Shown: positions 26,219 to 34,091 of the stretch, piece by piece
How the letters are laid out: each line of letters starts with the position of its first letter
Position numbering within the stretch: the first letter of the stretch is position 1
Source of the DNA: Rikenellaceae bacterium
GTDB lineage: Bacteria; Bacteroidota; Bacteroidia; Bacteroidales; Rikenellaceae
Direction: 5' to 3'
NCBI GenBank assembly: GCA_015059785.1
Contig: SUZS01000018.1
Coordinates: 1 to 45,095 of the forward strand
Length of the DNA: 45,095 nucleotides
The notes under the pieces: model-generated
Database searches by the model: none
What the model saw: only the letters and a program-made list of their open reading frames with translations
Told to the model about the DNA's origin: nothing
Program-made: the position numbers and the translations under genes

Positions 26219-26856
26219 GACAGAAAGAGAGATATGAGGGTATAATAGCTTGGTTTTCAGAGCATATGCCCGTAGCCGAAAGTGAACTAAACTACCGCAA
26301 CACCTTTGAGCTTCTTGTGGCGGTAATACTCTCGGCGCAGTGTACCGACAAGCGCGTGAATATGACTACGCCCGCACTTTTTGAGGCCTTTCCGACCCCT
26401 GAGGCTCTTGCTGCAGTGACACCAGAGGAGCTCTTTCCATATATCCGCTCAATCTCCTACCCAAATAATAAGGCTAAAAACCTCGTTGCTATGGCGCGTA
26501 TGCTCTGCAGTGAGTTTGGGGGCGAGGTGCCGTCAGATATTGAAAGTATGATGCGCCTGCCTGGCGTGGGTCGCAAGACGGCAAATGTTGTGGGCGCGGT
26601 TATATGGGGTAAGGAGGTTATGCCCGTAGATACCCATGTTTTTCGTGTCTCGGCACGCATAGGCCTTACAACAGCTGCCAAGACTCCGCGTCAAACAGAG
26701 TTGCAGCTTGAGAAGAATATCCCAAGCCACCTGCTGCCTATAGCCCACCACTGGCTCATCCTCCACGGTCGATATACCTGCACCGCCCGCAAGCCAAAGT
26801 GCCACGAATGTGGCATTGCCCAATGGTGTAAATCAGCACCGAAGAATAACGAATAA
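26215..26856 (+). CDS. nth: endonuclease III (DNA glycosylase/AP lyase)
   Basis: A 213-residue HhH-GPD enzyme. The catalytic lysine lies in LSAQCTDKRVN, the helix-hairpin-helix is LPGVGRKTANVV, the catalytic Asp is in VDTHVFRV, and the iron-sulfur loop has the spacing C-x6-C-x2-C-x5-C at the C-terminus (CTARKPKCHECGIAQWC). It removes oxidised pyrimidines and nicks the abasic site. It overlaps uvrC by four bases, so base-excision and nucleotide-excision repair genes are coupled here. Confidence 0.98.
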   Translation: MRQKERYEGIIAWFSEHMPVAESELNYRNTFELLVAVILSAQCTDKRVNMTTPALFEAFPTPEALAAVTPEELFPYIRSISYPNNKAKNLVAMARMLCSEFGGEVPSDIESMMRLPGVGRKTANVVGAVIWGKEVMPVDTHVFRVSARIGLTTAAKTPRQTELQLEKNIPSHLLPIAHHWLILHGRYTCTARKPKCHECGIAQWCKSAPKNNE

Positions 26857-26867
26857 GATTTTTTTAC

Positions 26868-26875
26868 TATCTTTG
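26868..26875 (+). promoter_or_regulatory. -7 box directly before the PEGA/Sel1 gene
   Basis: TATCTTTG matches TAnnTTTG and ends five bases before the ATG at 26881. The -33 region lacks TTTG, so it is weaker than the 21512 promoter, but the geometry again implies a near-leaderless message. Confidence 0.5.
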
Positions 26876-26880
26876 TGCCT

Positions 26881-28779
26881 ATGAAAAGATTACTCGCCAT
26901 ACTAATCCTACTTTTTGCTACTCTGACCGCTACAGCGCAGATAGAGAACTCTATTGTTTTGGACCGTAGCACTTTTCGCGCGGTGCAGAGTGATGAGCTT
27001 ACGGGCGTGAATATTGACCCGATAGGCCTTGACCACTCCCGACAGGCGTGTGCGCGCATAAAAATCAAGTTTGACCGTATGAACAAGGCACAGATAGATG
27101 CCCTGGAGGTCAAAATGCGCTCAAATACCGACCTTACGAAACAAAAGGTTGCGGACTACTATGACAATGTGCTAATCCTTGAGATGACCGCTAAGCCAAA
27201 CACCCGATTCTACCTCTACAGCCCAGAGTTTGGCGAGAGTAACGAGGTGACGCTAAATCTTGAGGGCAATAGAGAGTATGAGATGCTTGCCAGTCTAAAT
27301 CAGACCTACAGCATTGTTGTCAATAGCAATGTGGCAGGTGCTGATGTCTACCTTGACGGAGTGTTTAAGGGCAAGACCAATAGTTATAATAGCCTAACAA
27401 TCAAGGATGTAATGATTGGCGGGCATAGACTGAAACTTACTTATGGCAATGTGAGCGCAGAGCAGACAATAGAGGTCAATGACAGTAGTATTTCGTTCCG
27501 ACTGAGTGTCAATACGGCTGCTAATGAGCCACAATTCGTTGTCTTTACCGTAGAGCCACAGAGTGCAGTCGTGATTATTGATAATCAGCACTATACACTA
27601 TCGGACGGGGCGATGAGTATTGTGCTTGACGGCGGAAGTTATAGTTATACAGTAACCGCTGCGGGCTATCATCCACAGAGTGAAACTTTTACTGTTGCAG
27701 GCAGTAAGGTTGTAAAAGATATTCGCCTAAAGGCAGATGCGGCAACCGTTACTCTGACTGCTCCTGACAATGCCGAGATTTGGGTCAATGGGGTGATGAA
27801 GGGCAGAAGCAGTTGGAGCGGAACGCTTAACTCTGGCACATATATCTTTGAGGCGCGCAAGGCGGGACACAAGAGTGCAACGCTATCAAAGCATATCACA
27901 TCCTCAGAGTCTGTTCAGAGCTACACACTGCCTGCGCCAACGCCAATTTTCGGCTGGTTGGTTGTCTTAGGTACGCCAATTAATGCGGATGTTACGCTTG
28001 ACGGCAAGGCTGTGGGGCAGTTGCCACTAAAGCTTGACAATATCCTTGTGGGCGAGCATACGGTCGTGGTCTCTAAATCGGGATATGAGACTTATACACA
28101 GAGTGTTACTATTGCCGAGGGTAAGACCGCAACTATAAACGCTACGCTTAAAAAGCAAATTACCTCTCAACTAAAGGGTGTTACGCCAATAGAGATAGAC
28201 AGCTCGCTTACAGCAGAGCAGTTAGAGGCTAAAGCAGATGAATACTACGATAAAAAAGATTATAACTCAGCTGTGCAGTATTACCACAAGGCGGCTCAAG
28301 CGGGTAAGGCGTTCTCACAAATGCGTATAGGATTCTGCTATGATAAAGGTTTTGGTGTAACACAAGATTATTATGAGGCAGCAAAGTGGTATCGCAAGGC
28401 AGCGGAGCAGGGAGATAGCCAAGCTCAACATAATTTAGGTTACTGCTACAGAAATGGTTATGGCGTAACACAAGATTATTATGAGGCTGTAAAGTGGTAT
28501 CGCAAAGCTGCTGAGCAGGGAAATGCTTCTGCGCAATGTAGTTTAGGAGTCCGCTACGAGAATGGAGAAGGTGTAACACAAGATTACACAGCGGCTGTAA
28601 AGTGGTATCGCAAGGCAGCGGAGCAGGGAGATGCATATGCGCAATATAATTTAGGAGAGTGCTACGAGTATGGAAGAGGTGTAACAAAGAGCATTACCGA
28701 GGCTGTAAAGTGGTATCGCAAGGCAGCAGAGCAGGGAATTGAAATAGCGAAAACAAGTCTTCGCAGGCTTGGGTATTAA
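26881..28779 (+). CDS. secreted protein with four PEGA and about five Sel1 repeats
   Basis: 632 residues from ATG 26881. The signal peptide is MKRLLAILILLFATLTATAQ. Four PEGA-type beta modules lie in the middle: SNVAGADVYLDGVFKG, FTVEPQSAVVIIDNQHY, LTAPDNAEIWVNGVMKG and GTPINADVTLDGKAVGQLP. The C-terminal third contains Sel1-like repeats of 36 residues with the core GxGVTQDYxEAxKWYRKAAEQG. PEGA modules are carbohydrate- or wall-associated surface domains, and Sel1 repeats are helical protein-binding solenoids, so the protein probably scaffolds an envelope complex. This Bacteroidales arrangement is common but functionally undefined. Nth ends 24 bases upstream. Confidence 0.9.
   Translation: MKRLLAILILLFATLTATAQIENSIVLDRSTFRAVQSDELTGVNIDPIGLDHSRQACARIKIKFDRMNKAQIDALEVKMRSNTDLTKQKVADYYDNVLILEMTAKPNTRFYLYSPEFGESNEVTLNLEGNREYEMLASLNQTYSIVVNSNVAGADVYLDGVFKGKTNSYNSLTIKDVMIGGHRLKLTYGNVSAEQTIEVNDSSISFRLSVNTAANEPQFVVFTVEPQSAVVIIDNQHYTLSDGAMSIVLDGGSYSYTVTAAGYHPQSETFTVAGSKVVKDIRLKADAATVTLTAPDNAEIWVNGVMKGRSSWSGTLNSGTYIFEARKAGHKSATLSKHITSSESVQSYTLPAPTPIFGWLVVLGTPINADVTLDGKAVGQLPLKLDNILVGEHTVVVSKSGYETYTQSVTIAEGKTATINATLKKQITSQLKGVTPIEIDSSLTAEQLEAKADEYYDKKDYNSAVQYYHKAAQAGKAFSQMRIGFCYDKGFGVTQDYYEAAKWYRKAAEQGDSQAQHNLGYCYRNGYGVTQDYYEAVKWYRKAAEQGNASAQCSLGVRYENGEGVTQDYTAAVKWYRKAAEQGDAYAQYNLGECYEYGRGVTKSITEAVKWYRKAAEQGIEIAKTSLRRLGY
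28346..28737 (+). repeat. 108-base tandem repeats coding for Sel1 units
   Basis: Successive copies share GTAACACAAGATTA and AAGTGGTATCGCAA at a period of 108 bases, with near identity at the DNA level in the helix that reads KWYRKAAEQG. Recent duplication or gene conversion is likely. Confidence 0.8.
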
Positions 28780-28789
28780 TAATTTGATT

Positions 28790-29269
28790 ATGAGCAATAT
28801 AGATATTGAACAGAGAGCATTAATGGCGAAGGAGCTATTTTTGAGCGGGTACAACTGTTGTCAGTCTGTGGTACTTGCTTTTGAGGATATTACCGCGCTT
28901 GAGCCAGAGTTGGCAGCCACCATCTCTGCGCCCTTTGGGGGTGGTATGGGTCGGTTGCGTGAGGTGTGCGGAGCGGTGAGCGGAATGACTATGCTCGCGG
29001 GGTTTATATCCCCTTGTCCAACAAATAGCAATGCGGTGGCAAAAAAGGAGAACTACGCCCTTGTGCAGCGCTTTGCAGAGGCGTTCCGAGAGCAAAATGG
29101 CGCGATAGTTTGTCGCACTCTGCTGGGTCTTGACCGCACAAAGGACAACCCTACCCCATCGCCTCGCACAGCAGAGTACTACAAAAAGCGTCCCTGCGCC
29201 GAGCTTGTAGCCGATGCCGCGAGAATTGTAGCACAGTATTTAGCCGAGAACAGCAAAAACGAACAGTAA
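28790..29269 (+). CDS. C_GCAxxG_C_C family putative redox protein
   Basis: 159 residues from ATG 28790. The conserved cysteines are in SGYNCCQSV, GGGMGRLREVCGAVSGM, GAIVCRTLLG and KKRPCAELV, in the order and context of the C_GCAxxG_C_C family. The phrase PFGGGMGRLREVCGAVSG is close to the family consensus. It is predicted to bind iron or an iron-sulfur cluster and to act in electron transfer, but no biochemical role is firmly known. It is cytoplasmic, lies 10 bases after the Sel1 gene, and may be cotranscribed with it. Confidence 0.9.
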   Translation: MSNIDIEQRALMAKELFLSGYNCCQSVVLAFEDITALEPELAATISAPFGGGMGRLREVCGAVSGMTMLAGFISPCPTNSNAVAKKENYALVQRFAEAFREQNGAIVCRTLLGLDRTKDNPTPSPRTAEYYKKRPCAELVADAARIVAQYLAENSKNEQ

Positions 29270-29287
29270 AAAATAGTATAAACAACA

Positions 29288-29408
29288 TTTTGGATTTTAG
29301 GCGAGGATTTTCAAGGCTTGCGCCGTAGAGAAAAGCGGAGCATACTAAGCGTATGTGAGCATTTTCGAGACAAGCGTAACGCAGAAAATACCGGCTAAAA
29401 ACAAAATC
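29288..29408 (+). repeat. hairpin-forming intergenic repeat, copy 1
   Basis: It starts TTTTGGATTTTAGGCG and ends GGCTAAAAACAAAATC. The apex is CATAC-TAAGC-GTATG, and further out GATTTTAG/CTAAAAAC and GGATTTTC/GAAAATACC pair imperfectly. Same architecture as copies 2 and 3 but more diverged at the ends. Confidence 0.7.
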
Positions 29409-29428
29409 TAAATTAAAGTGATGTCATT

Positions 29429-29806
29429 ATGAACAAGGTTATTGCAAGCCCTGCAGCACCAAAGGCGGTAGGTCCATACTCGCAGGCAATTCAGGCAGAG
29501 GGTACACTCTATCTTTCAGGTCAGCTTCCAATAGACGGAGCTACAGGCACTATGCCAGAGACAATCGAGGAGCAGACAGAGCAGAGTCTTAAAAATGTAG
29601 GTCACATCCTGCGCGAGGCGGGCTATGACTACACCGATGTTGTCAAGACAACTGTTCTACTTGCAGATATTAAGGATTTTGCAGCAATGAACGCCGTATA
29701 TGCAAAGTTCTTCAGCGGAGCGTTCCCTGCTCGCGTATGCTATCAGGTAGCAGCACTGCCTATGGGTGCAAAGGTAGAGATTGACGCTGTTGCAGTGAAA
29801 CTTTAG
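29429..29806 (+). CDS. ridA: RidA family enamine/imine deaminase
   Basis: A 125-residue Rid protein of standard length. Characteristic phrases are KAVGPYSQAIQAEGTLYLSGQLP, the helix EQTEQSLKNVGHILREAGYDYTDVVKTTV, and the C-terminal FPARVCYQVAALPMGAKVEIDAVA with the substrate-binding Arg (PARVC) and the terminal Glu. It hydrolyses reactive enamines and imines such as 2-aminoacrylate made by PLP enzymes. It is flanked on both sides by copies of a hairpin repeat, so it is likely monocistronic. Confidence 0.97.
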   Translation: MNKVIASPAAPKAVGPYSQAIQAEGTLYLSGQLPIDGATGTMPETIEEQTEQSLKNVGHILREAGYDYTDVVKTTVLLADIKDFAAMNAVYAKFFSGAFPARVCYQVAALPMGAKVEIDAVAVKL

Positions 29807-29835
29807 CCGTTGGCTGTTAGCCAATAGCTCAAAAA

Positions 29836-29949
29836 ATTTAGATGTGGAGTTACAAGGCGTGCATAATCAGCGAAGCAGGAGCATACTAAAGCGTATGTGA
29901 CTGTTGAAGCTGGTTATGCAGAACGCAGTAAATACCATATAAAATACAA
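29836..29949 (+). repeat. hairpin-forming intergenic repeat, copy 2
   Basis: Ends TTTAGATGTGGAGTTACAA and GTAAATACCATATAAAATAC are nearly identical to copy 3. The internal arm is GCATAATCAGC paired with GCTGGTTATGC, with apex CATACTAAAGCGTATG. The arm sequence differs from copies 1 and 3 while pairing is kept. Confidence 0.8.
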
Positions 29950-29959
29950 ACAGAAACAA

Positions 29960-30079
29960 TTTTGGATTTTAGATGTGGAGTTACAACGCTCGCCGAAAGA
30001 TATGCGATGGGACATACTAAATTGTATTTCCCATTGCATAGATTGAGGTAGCGGAAGTAAATACCATATAAAATACAAA
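29960..30079 (+). repeat. hairpin-forming intergenic repeat, copy 3
   Basis: It starts TTTTGGATTTTAGATGTGG and ends GTAAATACCATATAAAATAC. The arm ATGCGATGGGA pairs with TCCCATTGCAT around CATACTAAATTGTAT. It ends three bases before the ATG of the receiver/PEP-synthase-like gene, so it must be in that gene's leader if transcription starts upstream. Confidence 0.8.
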
Positions 30080-30082
30080 AGT

Positions 30083-33037
30083 ATGGATATTCAGCAGAAC
30101 GAAAAAGGTAAAGACTACTCGCGTCTAATGAGTCGTAGAATCCGCCGCATAATGCTTGTGTGCAACAGCTACGACAGCTACACGCTGGAGGAGGATGGCA
30201 GGTTGGAGGTGCAGATTACGCAGGAGTATTCGGAGTTGAACCTGAGTAATCCGCCATCTATAACGCGCGTAGAGAGTACTATTGAGGCGTTAGAGCTTAT
30301 TGGGGCGGGCGAAAAGTTTGACCTTGTAATTACGATGTACAATGTGGGACAGATGGATGTATACACATTCTCGCATCGTATGAAGCAGCTATGCCCTGCA
30401 ACGCCGGTTGTTCTGCTGACAAACTTCTCAAAGGAGATATATCGCCAGATTGAGCAGGCGGACACCTCGTCGCTTGACTATGTATTCTGCTGGAACAACT
30501 CCACAGACCTTATTATCGCCATTATCAAGCTTATTGAGGATAGTATGAATGCCGACCACGACATTCTTGAGTTTGGCGTTCAGACAATCCTGCTTGTAGA
30601 GGACTCTGTGCGCTACTACTCTACCTATCTACCAGCCATTTACAAACTTGTGCTGCAGCAGAACGGAGCCTCAATACGCGATGCGCTCAATGAGCAGCAG
30701 CAGATAGCCCGCAAGCGCGCCCGTCCGAAGATTCTTATGGCGACAAACTACGACGATGCGGTGGCAATGTATGAGCGATACAAGGGCAATATGTTGGGTG
30801 TGATTTCGGATGTGGGTTTTGTAATTCACAAGAATGACGACCCTGCAACAGAGAAGCTCGATGCGGGTATTGACCTTTGCAATCTTATCCGCAAGGACAA
30901 CCCTACAATGCCATTTTTGATGCAATCCTCTCAGCAGAGTATGCGAGAAGTGGCAGATAGCCTGGGTGTAGGTTTTGTTGTCAAGAACTCCAAGACACTG
31001 ATACACGAGATTAGCGAGTATATCGGTCGCGAGTTTGCCTTCGGCGACTTTGTGCTTACTGACCCTAAAACGGGCGAGGAGAGTGCCCGTGCCGAGGATT
31101 TGTATGGCCTTGAAAGGCTACTGCACAACATCTCTGACGAGACTCTGCACAGTGTAGTAACGACGACATATCTCTCTAAATGGTTGCTCTCGCGCGGTAT
31201 ATTCTCGTTAGGAAACTCATTCCGCGAGCTGAGTCTCAAAGAGTTTAACAATGACCTGGGAGCAGTACGCCGATTCCTTACTGATGCTATCCGCGACTAC
31301 CGCATAAAGCAGGGTGTGGGCGTGGTGGCTCGATTTAGCGTAGATACCTACAACGACGCTATATGGTTTGCCCGTCTGGGAAACGGTTCAATAGGCGGCA
31401 AGGCGCGTGGATTGGCCTTTATGAACCATATTCTTCAGCAGTACAACCTCTACAACGAGTGGGAGAATGTCAGAGTGATGGTGCCTCGCACGCTGGTAAT
31501 TACGACAGAGTACTTTGACCGATTTATTATTGAGAATGGTCTACAGTATGTTATCAACTCGGATATTTCCGACTCGGAAATTCTCTCTGAGTTTGTAGCC
31601 TCAACACTGCCTGCGGAGCTTACAGAGGCGCTGAGAGCCTTTATAAGGTGTGTCAAGAAACCCCTTGCAGTGCGCTCTTCGTCAAAGTTAGAGGACTCAT
31701 ACTATCAGCCTTTTGCGGGCATATACTCTACATATATGATTCCCCATACGGACAATGAGGACCAGGAGCTACGACTGCTGTCAAAGGCTATTAAGAGCGT
31801 CTATGCGTCGGTATACTTTGCCTCTTCGCGTGCCTATATTACAGCTACGGCAAATGTTATCTCGGAGGAGAAGATGGCCATTGTCCTTCAAGAGATTTGC
31901 GGCTCGGAGGATAACGGATACTTCTTCCCAACACTCTCAGGTGTAGCTCGCTCGCTCAACTTCTACCCTATCGGTTACGAAAGAGCCGAAGAGGGTATTG
32001 CTAAGGTCGCTTTTGGACTCGGTAAGGCTGTTGTTGATGGCGAACAGGTGTTGCGATTTAGCCCTAAGTACCCTCAACACATTCTACAGACATCTACTCC
32101 GGAGCTTGCTATGCGAGAGACTCAGCAGACAATGTATGCCCTAAACCTACAGCCCGATAAGTTTAAGACATCTATTGACGATGCGGTAAACCTTGAGAAG
32201 ATAAATATCGCCGACTGCACCCATTTCCGCAACCTTAAACATGTTGCCTCTACTTGGGATATGCAGAGTATGCGCTTGACAGACTCCCCTTTAGCCGAAG
32301 GTATAAAGGTTATAACCTTTGCCCGCATACTCAAATACGACACCTTCCCGCTTGCAGATATCCTCTGCAGACTGCTTGAGATTGGGCAGCAGGAGATGAA
32401 GACCTGCGTAGAGATTGAGTTTGCCGCCAACCTCGACCGAGGCAACCGCCTGAGTATCTTCAATGTGCTACAGATTCGCCCTATAGCCGCCGCTGCCGCC
32501 GAGACAAACAAAGATTGGACAGCTGTTGACAGTAGCAAGGCTCTGGTATACTCCCAGAGTGCATTAGGCACAGGATATGTAGAGGGCATTACAGATGTTG
32601 TCTACCTCAGACGCGAGAAGTTCAACCCCGCAAAAACGCAAATCATAGCTGACGAGGTTACTCGCCTAAATAGCCAGATGCGTACAGATGGTCGCGGCTA
32701 TATGCTTATAGGCTTCGGACGCTGGGGCTCAAGCAACCCTTGGCTCGGCGTGCCTGTAAAGTGGAGCGATATCTCGGAGGTTAAGGTTATTGTTGAGTGC
32801 GGATTGGACAACTTCCGCATAGAGCCAAGTCAAGGAACACACTTCTTCCAAAATATGACCAGCTTCGGCGTGGGATATATGACCGTAAACCCATATGCGG
32901 GCGAGGGTACTCTCGACTTTGACCGTTTAGATGCTATGCCAGCCATTTTTGAGACCGAGTATATCCGCCATGTCAGATTTGAAAGCCCACTGAGCATCTG
33001 CATCGACGGAGTAAAAAACAGAGGTATCGTAGAGTAA
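30083..33037 (+). CDS. tandem receiver domains fused to a PEP synthase-type ATP-grasp domain
   Basis: A 984-residue protein. The first receiver-like fold (about 20-150) reads IRRIMLVCNSYDS and FDLVITMYNV; the phosphoacceptor Asp position looks replaced. The second (about 165-310) has the acidic pair in ILLVEDSVRYY and an Asp in LGVISDVGF, so it may be phosphorylatable. Residues about 430-815 match the PEP synthase/pyruvate phosphate dikinase nucleotide-binding domain: GNGSIGGKARGLAFMN, PLAVRSSSKLEDSYYQPFAG and NVLQIRPI. The swivelling phosphohistidine domain and the PEP/pyruvate TIM barrel are absent, so it cannot be a classical PEP synthase. The C-terminus (GRGYMLIGFGRWGSSNPWLG) is of unknown type. 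Probably a signal-controlled ATP-dependent phosphotransfer or regulatory enzyme; the partner is unknown. Confidence 0.88.
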   Translation: MDIQQNEKGKDYSRLMSRRIRRIMLVCNSYDSYTLEEDGRLEVQITQEYSELNLSNPPSITRVESTIEALELIGAGEKFDLVITMYNVGQMDVYTFSHRMKQLCPATPVVLLTNFSKEIYRQIEQADTSSLDYVFCWNNSTDLIIAIIKLIEDSMNADHDILEFGVQTILLVEDSVRYYSTYLPAIYKLVLQQNGASIRDALNEQQQIARKRARPKILMATNYDDAVAMYERYKGNMLGVISDVGFVIHKNDDPATEKLDAGIDLCNLIRKDNPTMPFLMQSSQQSMREVADSLGVGFVVKNSKTLIHEISEYIGREFAFGDFVLTDPKTGEESARAEDLYGLERLLHNISDETLHSVVTTTYLSKWLLSRGIFSLGNSFRELSLKEFNNDLGAVRRFLTDAIRDYRIKQGVGVVARFSVDTYNDAIWFARLGNGSIGGKARGLAFMNHILQQYNLYNEWENVRVMVPRTLVITTEYFDRFIIENGLQYVINSDISDSEILSEFVASTLPAELTEALRAFIRCVKKPLAVRSSSKLEDSYYQPFAGIYSTYMIPHTDNEDQELRLLSKAIKSVYASVYFASSRAYITATANVISEEKMAIVLQEICGSEDNGYFFPTLSGVARSLNFYPIGYERAEEGIAKVAFGLGKAVVDGEQVLRFSPKYPQHILQTSTPELAMRETQQTMYALNLQPDKFKTSIDDAVNLEKINIADCTHFRNLKHVASTWDMQSMRLTDSPLAEGIKVITFARILKYDTFPLADILCRLLEIGQQEMKTCVEIEFAANLDRGNRLSIFNVLQIRPIAAAAAETNKDWTAVDSSKALVYSQSALGTGYVEGITDVVYLRREKFNPAKTQIIADEVTRLNSQMRTDGRGYMLIGFGRWGSSNPWLGVPVKWSDISEVKVIVECGLDNFRIEPSQGTHFFQNMTSFGVGYMTVNPYAGEGTLDFDRLDAMPAIFETEYIRHVRFESPLSICIDGVKNRGIVE

Positions 33038-33060
33038 AATAACTTTTTTTTGCAAAAACT

Positions 33061-33092
33061 ATTGCATATTAAAAATATATCGCCTACCTTTG
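33061..33092 (+). promoter_or_regulatory. promoter of the padR-DUF2812 operon
   Basis: ATTG at 33061-33064, 20 bases, then TACCTTTG at 33085-33092. The PadR ATG follows 35 bases later. Confidence 0.7.
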
Positions 33093-33125
33093 TATCGGCA
33101 ACCGATATAACAGCAACCGATATAA
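33093..33125 (+). promoter_or_regulatory. candidate PadR operator
   Basis: A perfect palindrome TATCGG-CAA-CCGATA occupies 33093-33107 immediately after the -7 box, at the expected transcription start. A second half-site GCAACCGATATAA follows at 33113-33125, repeating the right half of the first. Autoregulation by PadR binding is inferred from location and symmetry. Confidence 0.6.
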
Positions 33126-33127
33126 TT

Positions 33128-33448
33128 ATGAATACATCAAACAATGCCCTCACGGAGGCGACATATTACATACTGCTTGCGCTTGTCACGCCACTACACG
33201 GCTACGGGATTATGCAGTGCACGGCAGAGCTCAGTTCTGGGCGACTGATGATTTCAGCGGGCACGCTCTACGGTGCACTATCAACACTGATGGAGAAGGG
33301 GTGGATAGAGCAGCTTGCAGTAGTTACAGACTCGCGCAAGAAGGAGTATCAGATAACCGACATTGGACTAACGGTCCTTCGTGGCGAGCTGTCTCGCCTT
33401 GAGGAGTTGGTACGCAATGGCAGGAACATAATAGACAACTTAAAATAA
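33128..33448 (+). CDS. PadR-family transcriptional regulator
   Basis: 106 residues from ATG 33128; upstream codons in the same frame lie within the promoter. A winged helix-turn-helix of PadR type: EATYYILLALVTPLHGYGIM, the recognition part SAGTLYGALSTLMEKGWIE, the wing SRKKEYQITDIGLTVL, and a short dimerisation helix. PadR repressors sense small ligands or envelope stress and usually control an adjacent membrane gene. Here a DUF2812 membrane protein follows after 17 bases. Confidence 0.94.
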   Translation: MNTSNNALTEATYYILLALVTPLHGYGIMQCTAELSSGRLMISAGTLYGALSTLMEKGWIEQLAVVTDSRKKEYQITDIGLTVLRGELSRLEELVRNGRNIIDNLK

Positions 33449-33465
33449 CCCAAAACATTACAGCT

Positions 33466-34062
33466 ATGGCAACAACGGAGTACAAAAAGGTTTGGAACTT
33501 CTTCTTCATCTCACAAGTAGATGAGGAGGAGCAGTGGTTAAACAGTATGGCCCGCGCAGGGTGGAACTTTGTGCGCGTAAACTGGTGTTCGCGATATATC
33601 TTTAAGCGTGGTACACCAGGCGAGTACATCTACAAGATTGACCTTCCAGAGCACCTTCCACACGGGCTTGGCAAGGAGGAGTACTACAACTTTCTCACAG
33701 AGTGCGGCATCAGAATCGTACACGAAAAGAAGGAGTGGATGTACCTACAGAAAAGGGCTGCTGACGGTCCATTCAACCGCGAGGGGGATATGTTCGCAAA
33801 GCTCAAGAGCGCGAATAAGTCCTACAGCTATGCTGTTCGCACAATCTGCACACTGATGAAGGTATTCTGCGCGATAATGATTATCGCCATCATCGGTATG
33901 CTGATAGTAGACACTCAGCCTTATGGGGACTTTCTGCACGGCATTGCACTTGGCATCGGCATCGGTACAGTGCTCAGCGTAACCTTTGTCTGGGTACCGA
34001 TTATAACCTCGCTACGCAAGCGCATAAACACTCTGATAGACGAGATAGGCATCAAGAATTAA
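33466..34062 (+). CDS. DUF2812 membrane protein
   Basis: A 198-residue protein. The N-terminal soluble part (KVWNFFFISQVDEEEQWLNS, ARAGWNFVRV, RYIFKRGTPGEYIYKID) is the DUF2812 pattern. Two membrane helices follow (about 128-147 TICTLMKVFCAIMIIAIIGM and about 155-178 GIALGIGIGTVLSVTFVWVP). DUF2812 proteins are typically encoded directly downstream of a PadR regulator, as here; the function is unknown. Confidence 0.9.
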   Translation: MATTEYKKVWNFFFISQVDEEEQWLNSMARAGWNFVRVNWCSRYIFKRGTPGEYIYKIDLPEHLPHGLGKEEYYNFLTECGIRIVHEKKEWMYLQKRAADGPFNREGDMFAKLKSANKSYSYAVRTICTLMKVFCAIMIIAIIGMLIVDTQPYGDFLHGIALGIGIGTVLSVTFVWVPIITSLRKRINTLIDEIGIKN

Positions 34063-34091
34063 GGTAGGTAGGCGGCAGGTAGATAGATAGA

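Noticed and set aside
28346..28737. Regularly spaced repeats that might suggest a CRISPR array
   Set aside because: The period of 108 bases is in frame and encodes Sel1 helices; there are no unique spacers or cas genes.
29807..29835. GCCGTTGGCTGTTAGCCAAT motif, similar to one near 44590
   Set aside because: Short degenerate GCC/GGC words of a kind often seen between Bacteroidales genes; too little sequence for a feature of its own.
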